NCBI GenBank assembly: GCA_947038405.1
Contig: CAMQVY010000007.1
Coordinates: 17,634-81,633, forward strand
Source: an uncultured Rikenellaceae bacterium
GTDB taxonomy: Bacteria > Bacteroidota > Bacteroidia > Bacteroidales > Rikenellaceae
DNA: 64,000 nucleotides
Reading direction: 5' to 3'
Notes under the pieces: generated by a model
What the model saw: the letters and a program-made list of their open reading frames with translations, nothing else
The model's database searches: none
What the model was told of the DNA's origin: nothing
Position numbers and translations under genes: made by a program
Shown: piece after piece, positions 45,898 to 56,300 of the stretch
How the letters are laid out: each line of letters opens with the position of its first letter
Position numbering within the stretch: position 1 is the stretch's first letter

Positions 45898-47982
45898 CTA
45901 AAATCCCCAATGTGTTTCATCATTATTTAGTACCTCTGCTTCACCTGCTTTACGTTCTATTGTGTAGATCCACTCTGCTTTATCTTGTAATTCCGCAATT
46001 GATGCTTCAATATTATTAGTTCCTTTTTGAAGTACTACATTTTCAAAAATATAGTGTACATCTGTGTACCCTTGCGTTGGTTTTGGTAGCTCTACACCAT
46101 TGAGCTTTACACTAGGGATACCCTTATTTGAGTAAACTGTAATCGATGTATGCATTTTCTCTCGATGTTTCAATCGTTTTTGTGTGATGTGAAGTACGGT
46201 ATCTTCACTCCATGATGCTTTATAGAAGTAGTAAGAGTCTTTTTTTATCTTCCTATCAAAGGTAATTAACCCTTTCATATTGCGAGCAGGAACATTACCT
46301 CTATTCGTCATAGGTGTCGCAAAATCAAATGAATTCCATAAATATGAGGCTAATATATAGGGATGATCCTTAATTATACTCCAATGTAACTCATGTGTTT
46401 TAGTTTGAAATGTCTCTGGATAAAATGGTTTAGTCCAATTTAGGGACTCACCCAAATACTCTGTCTGTTGGTCTATATTTGCATCAGCTCCATATTCAGA
46501 CAGTATAAATAGATGCTCTGGATACTCTTTTTCTAGCTTCTCAATCCAAGGCTTTTTATCTTGTAGCTTTTTTTCATACCATCCAAAATATCTATTCATA
46601 CCCTGTATATCGGCATTCATATTTACGGGGTGATTCATATGACCATACCCACTTACAGATACCGTGTATCTATCTGGATCCTCTAATTTAGCTAAATCAT
46701 GCAGCTCTTTTGTTAGAGTTGCAGTGTAATCACTTGGAGAATAGACCTCATTATGAAGCCCCCAAACATAGATTGATGGGTGGTTGAAGTTTTGACGTAT
46801 AAGTTCTGTTAATTGTGATTTTGCATTATCGCCCTCTTCGGTAGATACTCTATTTACAAAAGGGATCTCTGCCCATATAATCAATCCCAGTGAATCACAT
46901 TTAGAGTATAAATACTCTGACTGTTGGTAGTGTGCAAAACGAATAGTTGTAGCACCTAGATCCATTATTTCAGCTAAATCATGCGCATGATGCTTATTTT
47001 CCAACGCAGATCCAAGCTCCCACCAATCTTGATGTCTACAAACTCCATACATTGGATATTTTTCCCCATTTAGGTAGAAACCATCACCTGCCACAAGTTT
47101 ATAATCGCGAATCCCAAGTGGCTGGATAACCTCATCTAGTATATTTTCACCTTGTATAATGCGAGTTACAACCCTATATAAATAGGGGTCTTTTCTACCA
47201 TGCCATAGGTGTGGCTTTTTAAGTTTACTCTTATTGTTAACAATGGTTACACCTAATGGAGTTAATTTGAACTCTTTAGATGTTTTACTTTTTACAACTC
47301 CTTTGTGATCTTGAATCTCAGTCTGTAGAGTGATGTATTCTGGTTGTTTGTTTTTATTCTCAAGTTTAACTTTAATATTTATATCTACTGATCGACCTGT
47401 AATATTTTTTTGAGTAATATAAACTCCTGATGAGGCATAGTCAGTAACTGAAATATGTATAGGATTAGTTACAATCAATGATACTGGGCGATATATTCCG
47501 CCATACACGCCAAATAGAACATGATTTATAGGAATAACATCTTTGCGTGATAAATTAGATACTTTTACTAAAATTTGATTCTCTTCTCCGAATTTTAATT
47601 GCTTGCTAATATCAAACGCAAATGCTGAATAACCTCCCTTATGGCGTCCTACAAAGTTGTTATTCACAAACAGTTCAGAAACTTGTCCGACACCTTCAAA
47701 CTTCACAAAAAAACGTTTTTGTTTATCTTCTGCGGATGGAGTGAAGCTTTTTCTATAACATGCATCTCCCTCATAGAAAGAGTTACATTCACGCTGCATA
47801 TCAATATTATTCCATGTATGAGGAAGTGTTACACTAGACCACTCCTCATCTTCAATCTTAGGGTCTGTATGTGATGGAGTTCTCTTGAACTCCCACTCTC
47901 CATTGAAATTGACAACTTCTCGGGATTGAGAATAACCTGTAATGGATAATAATGCAAAAAATAGTACGAATAAAATTCTCAT
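45898..47982 (-). CDS. GH2 beta-galactosidase-type hydrolase, compact form (694 aa)
   Basis: Exported retaining glycosidase with signal peptide (about 1-19, ending GYSQ). Jelly-roll sugar-binding domain (about 22-185), Ig-like domain (about 190-300), TIM barrel (about 300-600) and a short C-terminal domain. Catalytic motifs: acid/base Glu in WGLHNEVYS and nucleophile Glu in FILSEYGAD, followed by SYLWNSFDFA. It is shorter than the two other GH2 enzymes in the window and lacks their C-terminal modules. Last gene of a sulfatase-GH2-GH2 operon; 32 bp after the previous stop. Likely galactosidase, substrate not proven. Confidence 0.9.
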   Translation of the reverse strand: MRILFVLFFALLSITGYSQSREVVNFNGEWEFKRTPSHTDPKIEDEEWSSVTLPHTWNNIDMQRECNSFYEGDACYRKSFTPSAEDKQKRFFVKFEGVGQVSELFVNNNFVGRHKGGYSAFAFDISKQLKFGEENQILVKVSNLSRKDVIPINHVLFGVYGGIYRPVSLIVTNPIHISVTDYASSGVYITQKNITGRSVDINIKVKLENKNKQPEYITLQTEIQDHKGVVKSKTSKEFKLTPLGVTIVNNKSKLKKPHLWHGRKDPYLYRVVTRIIQGENILDEVIQPLGIRDYKLVAGDGFYLNGEKYPMYGVCRHQDWWELGSALENKHHAHDLAEIMDLGATTIRFAHYQQSEYLYSKCDSLGLIIWAEIPFVNRVSTEEGDNAKSQLTELIRQNFNHPSIYVWGLHNEVYSPSDYTATLTKELHDLAKLEDPDRYTVSVSGYGHMNHPVNMNADIQGMNRYFGWYEKKLQDKKPWIEKLEKEYPEHLFILSEYGADANIDQQTEYLGESLNWTKPFYPETFQTKTHELHWSIIKDHPYILASYLWNSFDFATPMTNRGNVPARNMKGLITFDRKIKKDSYYFYKASWSEDTVLHITQKRLKHREKMHTSITVYSNKGIPSVKLNGVELPKPTQGYTDVHYIFENVVLQKGTNNIEASIAELQDKAEWIYTIERKAGEAEVLNNDETHWGF

Positions 47983-48014
47983 TACTTTAATATTTATTAC
48001 GAATCAATTTAACT

Positions 48015-51000
48015 TTAATTTTTTAACTCTATCCAGTCTATACATACATTATCTTTACCGTTGACGATCTCTAATTCTATTGTATTTGCACCTGACTCAA
48101 TTGGTATTTGATAAGATTTATTACTCCATTGACTCTTGAAATCACTAGTAAGACTCTGTCTAGCAATCTCTTTGCCATTGTTGGTAACTGTAAGAGTTGC
48201 TGTTTCTCCTGTTTTTAAAGAATAAGAGATATGGAAATTTGAAGTGTATGGACTTCCGTCATTCTCCTGATAAAACCTCAATGATGAGCCGTTATTATCA
48301 CTTGCGACAATATATCCATTGCCACTATATCCTTTAGTCGTAGTCTCTATTGTAAAATTATTCAGTGTGCAATTTTCCGCTTGAAAGCCCCCGAATATCT
48401 TACGATCTGCCTTTGAATCGTACCAATAGATACCTTCATTATCTCCAAATTTCTCCTCCATGTCTGCAATACACTCTCCTGATAAGTAGACTTTAGCTCT
48501 CACTGTCGTAGATTTCGCAACTTCAAAAGGAGATATATATTTAGTGCTGAATAAAGTAGGTGTAGTTCCATCTATTGTGTAGTAGATTTCGTACTTCTCT
48601 GAAAGTGCCTCTCCCTTCAAGTCAATAGCTTGAACATCAATACTCACCAAATTGCTGATCTTCAATTTTTTATCTCCCATTATAGACGCAAAGTGCAAAT
48701 GAGGAGCAGTTGAGCCGCCTCTATTCTCTACAAAAATACGTAGTAACCCAAAAAAAGTATTTTTTGATGGAGCATTATAATTAGTCTCAACGTCCGTTGG
48801 ATTTCCGTTTTCCGCAGATACAACTTCTAAATCCTTGTCAAGGTGGAAGTAGACTCTATTCTCACCATAAGGATACAGAGCCCCTTTACTATCACTCTGC
48901 TGAATCGTAATTATATGAATATCATCAGCTTTCCCCGTTAAATATGACTCCTCCTTAGTGATGCCTAATAGTGATGGAGATCCAGAGGTTCTCTGTTCAC
49001 TTCTTCCAATCTCTACTTCATTTTTATATGCAATAGCTTCGATTAAGCCCTCTTCCCACTCTACAAGCCACTCACACTGCATTTTATCCCAGTGCTGCCC
49101 TTTCTTTTTCTTACCAAGAGATTTTCCATTTTTAAATAATTCTACACAGTCCCCACTGGTGTAGACTACAACTGGTATCTTGACCCCTTTTTTCATATAT
49201 GGATGTGTCCAATGCGGTAATATATGCACAACTGGTTTTGTTCCCCACTCGCTTTGATAGAGATAAAACATATCCTTAGGGAATCCAGCTAGATCTAATA
49301 TGCCACCCATAAATGCCCTAAATGGCCATCCACCGTGGACATATCCAGCCTCACCAACATAATCATATCCTGTCCACCTAAAACTACCCGAATACCATGG
49401 AATATCACGTAAAAATTCGATGTTGTGACGTGCCATTTGTCTAACTGTAGAGTTGTCATATGATGAATTGTAGTGTTGTTTATAATTATCCCATGTCGAG
49501 GGATCTGACCATTCATAAGTAAATACCTCCTCTTCAGTAAAATCGGGAACAAAATATAATTTAGCATTAAAGCCATCTCTATACCAAGTTTTACTCCTGT
49601 AATATCCTCTAACTTGCCATGTGTGTGGTGTCTCAGTGCCAATAAATGCTTTATCTTTGGGCACGTAGCTATCCATGAAAGCCTTGCTCTCGGAGTGTCC
49701 ATTTATACCTAAAACATCCATAAATCCACTGCCAGAGTGTCCCGATGTAACTGAACGTGAAGGGTCCTCTTCGTGACATACGCGGACAATATCTTTGGCG
49801 ACAATACCTCTTGTCTCATTCCCAACACTGTATATTATTACTGAAGGATGATTTCTATCACGCCTAATTACAGAGCGTAAATCAATCTCCCACCACTCTT
49901 TAAATGCTTGATTACCATAGTCAAACGGCGCTTTAGTGAGCCATCCATCAAACATCTCATCCATTACTAATATACCCATCTCATCGCAGATGTCATAAAA
50001 CGTAGGTACTTGTATATTATGAGCAGTTCTGATTGCATTGCATCCCATATCTTTTAGCTGAGAAATCTTCCAACGCAGAATGTTCTCTGTGGATGCTGCT
50101 CCAACTGGTCCTCCTTCAAGGTGCTCACAAACTCCACGGATTTTTAAATTATTGCCATTAAGCCAAAATCCTGTTTCAGCACTCCATTTAATGCTACGTA
50201 TTCCAAATTTTATTGTTTGTTCCTCAAGAACTTTAGAACCTTGTAGTAACTTAACTCGTAAACTATAAAGATTCGGATTTTCAATACACCAAAGCTTTGG
50301 GGTCAATATATCACAACTCAAATTAAACGTAGAATCAGAGGAGATAGTTACATCACCATCTGAAACTATTTTATCATCGTTAGATATAATTTCATAGTTA
50401 ACTGTATATTTCTTATTCGAGATAGCTTTCGTGAGATCAATCTCTCCGATAACCGAAATTTTAGCTCTATTATCATTGACTACCGGAGTTGTTATGAATA
50501 TGCCATCTGTTTTAAACCGTATATTTTCACTACTCTTTAAGTAGGCATTACCATAAATTCCACAACCATGATACCATCTTGCACTCGGTTCTAAACTATT
50601 ATCAACTCGTACGCTAATTATATTTTTACCCTTTCTGATAAAGTCAGATATTTCATACTCAAAACTTACATATCCATAAGGTCTCTTACCTAGGTAGTGT
50701 CCGTTGATCCACACTTCACTATTCATATATATAGCATCGAAACATATAAAGTGTCGTTTGTCTCGGCGCTGCTTATTTGATAAGTTGAACTCTTTACGGT
50801 ACCAACCAATGCCACCACTAGCATAGCCTCCTTTATCTAGTTGTGCTCCATCTTTTGAGTATCCTTGTTCATGTGCCCAGTCGTGAGGAAGTGATAATGT
50901 ACGCCATGAGCTGGCATCATAGTCAACTTCACTAGCAGATGGAAGATCAGAGAGTATAAATTGCCAATCTGAATTTAATGAAGTTCGTTCAAATGCACTT

Positions 51001-51077
51001 AGCTCAAAACTAGGAACAAATAGCATTGTGATTACAGCAATACAAATTAAAGCTGTTTTTTTATGTGTTAAATACAT
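48015..51077 (-). CDS. modular GH2 glycosidase with C-terminal CBM6/35-like module (1020 aa)
   Basis: Large exported GH2 enzyme. The start is placed at the ATG at 51077 (MYLTHKKTALICIAVITMLF), a good signal peptide; the frame opens 96 bases earlier but that part overlaps the sulfatase gene. After the N-terminal and Ig-like domains, the barrel carries acid/base Glu in YSVGNETRG and nucleophile Glu in FIGTETPHTW, then WTGYDYVGEAG. Downstream are a beta domain, a chitobiase-C/Fn3-associated type module (YTIDGTTPTLFS) and a final CBM6/35-like beta-sandwich (FQAENCTLNNF ... DNVCIDWIELKN). Together with the sulfatase 50 bp upstream it suggests a sulfated galactan or mucin glycan as target. Confidence 0.88.
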   Translation of the reverse strand: MYLTHKKTALICIAVITMLFVPSFELSAFERTSLNSDWQFILSDLPSASEVDYDASSWRTLSLPHDWAHEQGYSKDGAQLDKGGYASGGIGWYRKEFNLSNKQRRDKRHFICFDAIYMNSEVWINGHYLGKRPYGYVSFEYEISDFIRKGKNIISVRVDNSLEPSARWYHGCGIYGNAYLKSSENIRFKTDGIFITTPVVNDNRAKISVIGEIDLTKAISNKKYTVNYEIISNDDKIVSDGDVTISSDSTFNLSCDILTPKLWCIENPNLYSLRVKLLQGSKVLEEQTIKFGIRSIKWSAETGFWLNGNNLKIRGVCEHLEGGPVGAASTENILRWKISQLKDMGCNAIRTAHNIQVPTFYDICDEMGILVMDEMFDGWLTKAPFDYGNQAFKEWWEIDLRSVIRRDRNHPSVIIYSVGNETRGIVAKDIVRVCHEEDPSRSVTSGHSGSGFMDVLGINGHSESKAFMDSYVPKDKAFIGTETPHTWQVRGYYRSKTWYRDGFNAKLYFVPDFTEEEVFTYEWSDPSTWDNYKQHYNSSYDNSTVRQMARHNIEFLRDIPWYSGSFRWTGYDYVGEAGYVHGGWPFRAFMGGILDLAGFPKDMFYLYQSEWGTKPVVHILPHWTHPYMKKGVKIPVVVYTSGDCVELFKNGKSLGKKKKGQHWDKMQCEWLVEWEEGLIEAIAYKNEVEIGRSEQRTSGSPSLLGITKEESYLTGKADDIHIITIQQSDSKGALYPYGENRVYFHLDKDLEVVSAENGNPTDVETNYNAPSKNTFFGLLRIFVENRGGSTAPHLHFASIMGDKKLKISNLVSIDVQAIDLKGEALSEKYEIYYTIDGTTPTLFSTKYISPFEVAKSTTVRAKVYLSGECIADMEEKFGDNEGIYWYDSKADRKIFGGFQAENCTLNNFTIETTTKGYSGNGYIVASDNNGSSLRFYQENDGSPYTSNFHISYSLKTGETATLTVTNNGKEIARQSLTSDFKSQWSNKSYQIPIESGANTIELEIVNGKDNVCIDWIELKN

Positions 51078-51127
51078 ATCGTTCTTTTTTGTCGATTTAC
51101 TAATAAGAAAATTAGACCTCCTATAAT

Positions 51128-52513
51128 TTATTTCGAGATAGGCAGTGCAGCCTTGGTCTCTTTTTTCCAACAATTTAATCTATTATAAAGTGATTTTACT
51201 CTCTTGGTTTCTTTTGTAGATAAATCTGTTTTCTCTGATGGATCCATATCTAAATTATATAACTCCAACGTACCATCTTCATAATTTTCAATTAATTTCC
51301 AATTTTTATGATGAATCACTGATACAGGACGTGATCTAAATATAGCATCCTTAGTTTCTATGTTTCCACCCTCTAAATAGGCGGGGAAATGCCAGTATAA
51401 GTCTCTGTTTTTAATTATTTTACTCTTTCCATTCGTAAGTAATGGCAAGAGGCTAATACCATCTAGTTCTTTTGGGAACGAAGCATCAGCCATATCCATA
51501 AATGTAGGAAATAGGTCTAATTGAGATACTGATACATCATCTATTTTGTAACCTTCAATAAGCCCTTTTTGGTAGACAATGAAAGGGACTCTAATTCCTC
51601 CCTCATAAAAAGAGCCCTTACCTGCTCGTAGAGGCCACTGTCTGGATATATTATAAACACCGCCATTATCTGAAGTGAAAACAATTACAGTGTTCTCTAA
51701 AATGCCACGTGACGCAAGAGCATCCATAATCATCCCAACTGTATTATCCATAGTCTCAATCATGGCTGCATAAGTGGGGTTGTTATGAGCTTTAGTGCTC
51801 TTTTTAGCTCTGTATTTCTCTATTAATGAATCACTTGCTTGTATTGGTGTATGTACGGAGTAAGGTGCATAATATAGAAAAAATGGTTTATCACTAGAAA
51901 TAGTGTCAATGTAGCTCGCTGCTTCACACCCTAAACGTGTCGTTAGACACTCCCCTTTGGGTCCATCCTTTAGATCAGGATTTTTATATGGTGCAAAATA
52001 ACTTTTGGGATGCCCCAAATGACTACCGCCAATATTGACATCCATACCTTGCTTAAGTGGATCTTCTCCCACATGCCACTTCCCAATATGACAGGTTGAG
52101 TACCCTTCGTTTTTAAATGCCATAGGCAAGGTAATCGTAGTGTCGGGCAATAATAAATTATTGTCTGCTGGAATCAAATTACGATCTTTATCCCTCCCTC
52201 TGAATGGGGATCCAACAGTATATACGCCATGTCGAGGAGAGTATAATCCTGATAATATAGAGGCTCTACTAGGTGCACTATTTGCAGCCGCAGCGTAAGC
52301 TGAGTTAAAACTAACTCCTTGACTATGGAGCTTATCTATATTAGGTGTTTCATAATAATCACTTCCATTATAACTTAAATCTGACCATCCTAGGTCATCT
52401 ATATTTATTAAAATAATGTTAGGCCTTGCCTCTTTTTCTGCGGCTTGAAGAGAACTAAATGATGCTAGTAGCACGCCTGAAAGGGTTGTTATATATTTTG
52501 TTTTTATATTCAT
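51128..52513 (-). CDS. Ser-type sulfatase (461 aa)
   Basis: Exported S1-family sulfatase with signal peptide (about 1-25, ending LQAA). Metal ligands lie in NIDDLGWSD. The formylglycine site is Ser79 in SAPSRASILSG, which needs an anaerobic maturase not encoded here. Other motifs: HIGKWHVGED, PFFLYYAPYSVHTP, FTSDNGG. First gene of the operon sulfatase-GH2-GH2, which suggests the sulfate is removed before the galactosidases act. A -7 box match is found 38 bp before the ATG. Sub-family and target position cannot be decided by eye. Confidence 0.93.
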   Translation of the reverse strand: MNIKTKYITTLSGVLLASFSSLQAAEKEARPNIILINIDDLGWSDLSYNGSDYYETPNIDKLHSQGVSFNSAYAAAANSAPSRASILSGLYSPRHGVYTVGSPFRGRDKDRNLIPADNNLLLPDTTITLPMAFKNEGYSTCHIGKWHVGEDPLKQGMDVNIGGSHLGHPKSYFAPYKNPDLKDGPKGECLTTRLGCEAASYIDTISSDKPFFLYYAPYSVHTPIQASDSLIEKYRAKKSTKAHNNPTYAAMIETMDNTVGMIMDALASRGILENTVIVFTSDNGGVYNISRQWPLRAGKGSFYEGGIRVPFIVYQKGLIEGYKIDDVSVSQLDLFPTFMDMADASFPKELDGISLLPLLTNGKSKIIKNRDLYWHFPAYLEGGNIETKDAIFRSRPVSVIHHKNWKLIENYEDGTLELYNLDMDPSEKTDLSTKETKRVKSLYNRLNCWKKETKAALPISK

Positions 52514-52550
52514 ACTGATTTTTTGGCTTCTATTACTTGATCTGTTTTCA

Positions 52551-52558
52551 CAAATTTA
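52551..52558 (-). promoter_or_regulatory. -7 box of the sulfatase-GH2-GH2 operon
   Basis: Minus strand TAAATTTG, an exact TAnnTTTG match, 38 bp before the sulfatase ATG. Confidence 0.5.
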
Positions 52559-52657
52559 ACTTATTTTTTTAGTATAATGACATTAATACTCGCTTTTTTG
52601 TGTTTTAAAAATGACTTTTTAGATGGTATATAAAGGCTATATGACAAGAGGTCAAAT

Positions 52658-52697
52658 AAAAAAGATATCAGAATCAAGAGATTATGATATCTTTTTT
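52658..52697 (-). terminator. terminator downstream of dtd
   Basis: 13-bp perfect arms AAAAAAGATATCA (52658-52670) and its complement (52685-52697), with A- and T-runs. It lies about 120 bp past the dtd stop; no plus-strand gene precedes it. Confidence 0.7.
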
Positions 52698-52818
52698 ATA
52701 CTATTTTATGGTCTGAGTATAATTATAATAATTTTATCATTTAGGTCTTATCGTAATTTTAAAAATTATAATTACAACTGCTAAAGTAACTCCTAAAAGA
52801 ATTACTTTATTTTTTATT

Positions 52819-53268
52819 TTACCTGTTTTTAGAGTCTATCCATATAGTTACTGGTCCATCATTAACAAGCTCTACTTGCATATGTGCTCCAAATAGACCA
52901 GACTTTACAGGTTTTCTGATAATTTCGCCAACTTTAGTTAAGAATTCTTCATACAAAGGGATGGCAATATCCTCTCTAGCTGCATCTATATATGATGGTC
53001 TATTCCCTTTTTTAGTCGCTGCATATAGTGTAAATTGACTGACAACAAGGAACTCTCCATCAATCTGTTGTATATCAAGATTCATAACACCATTTTCGTC
53101 ATCAAATATTCTTAATTTTGTTAGCTTACCTATAAGCCAATTAAGATCTTCAACTGTATCATCGTGTGTGATACCAATCAGAACCAAAGCTCCATTATCA
53201 ATATTGGAATGTAGCTTTTGATCAATTGTAACCGATGCGCTAAGCACTCGTTGTATTAGTAAACGCAT
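52819..53268 (-). CDS. dtd: D-aminoacyl-tRNA deacylase
   Basis: Removes D-amino acids wrongly attached to tRNA. 149 residues, the standard DTD length. Key motifs are VVSQFTLYA (SQFTL catalytic region) and the cis-Gly-Pro motif NDGPVTIWI near the C-terminus, which enforces chirality. Cytosolic. Monocistronic here, downstream of the alpha-2-macroglobulin-like gene on the same strand (82-bp gap). Confidence 0.96.
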   Translation of the reverse strand: MRLLIQRVLSASVTIDQKLHSNIDNGALVLIGITHDDTVEDLNWLIGKLTKLRIFDDENGVMNLDIQQIDGEFLVVSQFTLYAATKKGNRPSYIDAAREDIAIPLYEEFLTKVGEIIRKPVKSGLFGAHMQVELVNDGPVTIWIDSKNR

Positions 53269-53350
53269 AAGAGTATCGTTTTAATCTGTTATAATTTAGG
53301 ATGTAAATTTAGTTCAAAAATTCAATACTGTAATTAAAACAATTGAAGTT

Positions 53351-56300
53351 TTATTTTTTAGATACAATAAATTCAGATGTTGCAACAGTTGATGTTGTAT
53401 TTTTAAGTGTAGCGAATGCTTTTATTGAGTAGGTTGCAGTGGCGTCTGGTAATTTATAATTAATCTTTGCAATACCCATAGAGTCTGTTCTTATACCACT
53501 AGCAAATAGTACTGTTTGATTGAAGTTAGACCTAACCTTAATTGGAGAAGTCCTACCTAGAAAGCTAGGTGCTTTGTATATACCAGCACCATCACTATTT
53601 CTTTCCCTATCAGTTACTGCTACCATATTACGAAGGTTGTTACCTATTGAGTGAGATGCAGACACTATATAATCTTCAAATTCCTCAAATGGCATCTTAT
53701 TATCACTGTTTTTTTCAGATGTAACAAAGTTCATATATGACAAATATGTACTTAAACTATGGCAATTAACTCCTTCAATCCACACTTTAGATCCATCGTC
53801 AAGCGGCTTGTATATATTCTCTTTCAGCTGATCACTAGATTTATCGTAGATGGATACTAAAATATCAGCCTCAACTCCCTTGCCTGTCTCTTTATCTTGT
53901 ACAGTTATGGTGATGCTCTCTTGAGAACCAGGTAATGCGACCTCTCTAGTGGTTTTTAATTTAAGTGTAATTTGTTGTTTCTCTATATGTCGTTCTACGT
54001 TTTTACTCCCTTTATACAACTTGCCTTTATAAAATGTTGTATATAATAACTTTAAATAATCTGGAAACTCTTTGTTATATGGTATAGTGTGTTGCTCCAT
54101 TCTATTCTTAGTGACATATAGTTTACTGTACCATCTTTTTTGATTATCATACAACTCCACTAAGGTGTATATCTCTTTTTCGCTGCTACCCAATACAAAT
54201 TTTAATGGGTTTTCTTCCGAAAAATTGGAGTTGGTTACTTTAAAGAAGAGTGCGGTATCAATAGGGACAACTCTTTCTGATGCCGAATATGTAAATATAT
54301 CACGAGACACCTCTCTTGCTTTATCCATCTTAAACACAAACTCATAATCACCATTTTTCAATCTCTGCCAAGGTATTGTAATTGGTGTTCCAGTGACAAA
54401 TTGACCTGATAGTATCTCTTTATCTTCAGATAGAACAGAATAATTGCCCTCCATGCCGTTTTTTTTATTTTTGTATACATCTAGTGCAGTTACAATAATA
54501 TTAGCCCCTGTATCTCTATTTACAGCATCATAAGGAGTATTTAGCTTAAGTATATATTTATTTACCCCAACATATAGCTTTTTCTCGTATAGCTGCATTT
54601 CACCCGTTGGTATACTTACGACAGCACTGATAGTATAGGTATAGTCTTCGTTCTCTTTGTCTTCCTGTGGCTCTAGGCGGAATGAAAAATTAAATTCACC
54701 CTTAGAATTACTCATTTTCTTAGAGACTACAATATCTTTATCATAAATAACATTTGAATAAAATCCTAAATTGATACTCCTAGAGCGTGTTACTACATAG
54801 TTTATCGTAGCATTTTCAATAGGATATCCTGCGTAGGTATTCACAGTTCCATTTAATATAACACTATCTCCCAGAGTGTAATCATCTCTATCGGCAGTCA
54901 TCTCTATCTCTATTGTCGGTGGTTTGTTTTCACCTACATTCATTGTTATATAACCACCATCGTTAGTATATATTTTATATTCACCTACATTTATTGTTAT
55001 ACCATCACCATTGTTAGTATATATTTTATATCTGCCTGTCATCCAAGTGTTTGGTATAGGGAACTTGCCCTCAAAACCGCCCCATTCATCAGTTGTTACA
55101 ACCTTAGTCAACGAGGAAATAATTGAATTGTTAGGGGTTTTAATATAGTATGTTAATTTACGATTAGGGATCACTTTTTTACCTGGAGCGTATAAGTAGC
55201 CTCTAAAATATACTGTATCACCAAACATATACCGTTTGCGATCAGAAAATATCGATACTTTCAAGGAGTCAGCAAGCTTTTTACCCCATATGTGGCCTTT
55301 TATTATAGGAGTATAATGATCTTTATCATCAATTACCCTCATATGGTAATCATTATTTTTCAATGCACTCTTATCTAAAACCTTTACAAATCCATCAGCG
55401 GTTAATTCCTTTGTGAAGACATGTGTCCTATCAGAGGTCTCACCACGTCCATTGTATACATCAACTTCTATCTGATCAATAGGTTTACCACTCATAAAGT
55501 CTGTTGCATAAAGATAAAGTGAGTTGTTGTAATTCTCATATAGTGGAGCAACACGACTCACATGAAATTTACTAATGGACATAATCTCATTATTGCCATT
55601 TCGACACACCAATAAGTAGTTGCCAATACTCTTACCAGAAACCTCTATAATACGACTTTGCTCAACGTATAGTTTTGAATCAAAATCAATTCGTTCACTA
55701 AATACTATGTCTGATTTTGGTGGTAATAACTTTTCAATATTTCTTATAACTTTTGTCAGAGTAGTTCTAGAGTCATTATCGCGATAACGACCTTTAGGTA
55801 TTAGTTTAGTTATTTTTGGAAAGAGATCCTCCTCTGTTCGATAGGCTATAACTTCTAAATTGTCATAATTTCGTTGTACAATAGAGAGTTTGAATGGTGT
55901 GTTCGGATATACTTGTAAAGGAGTGGAAATAGTGCCATTTTTTTTCAGAATATCTAACCTTAAACTCTTGATATTGGTAAGGTATTTAGAGTCATCAAAT
56001 CTCTTTATCGCAGCATTACAATCACTTAGTATTTGCTCATAGTAGCTGCTACTTATTCGCTCTTTTTTATTCGGTTTGTCAAACATATACTTCAAACGCA
56101 TATCAATAAGTCGCACTACTGCATTGTCGTCTATGTATTTAGTTATTAGCTTTTCGATATTAACTAGGTAGGTCGAATCTGAACTTCTATGATTATACTG
56201 TTTAGCAAATAAATTTATCTGTAAAGAGGCAGTAGTTTGGGTCTCTTCATCAAGTTCTTTGATTAAAGATTTTTTTATGTCAAATTGATCTTGAAATCTC

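Larger units (their letters stand above)
52514..52818. other. intergenic region between sulfatase and dtd
   Basis: No gene is seen. It holds the sulfatase -7 box (TAAATTTG on the minus strand, 52551-52558, exact consensus), a 13-bp hairpin at 52658-52697, and a smaller inverted repeat AAAGTAA/TTACTTT near 52783-52808 just after dtd. Confidence 0.5.

Noticed and set aside
51078..51173. 32-residue N-terminal extension of the 1020-residue GH2 protein
   Set aside because: It overlaps the sulfatase gene and would hide a clear signal peptide that begins at the ATG at 51077.
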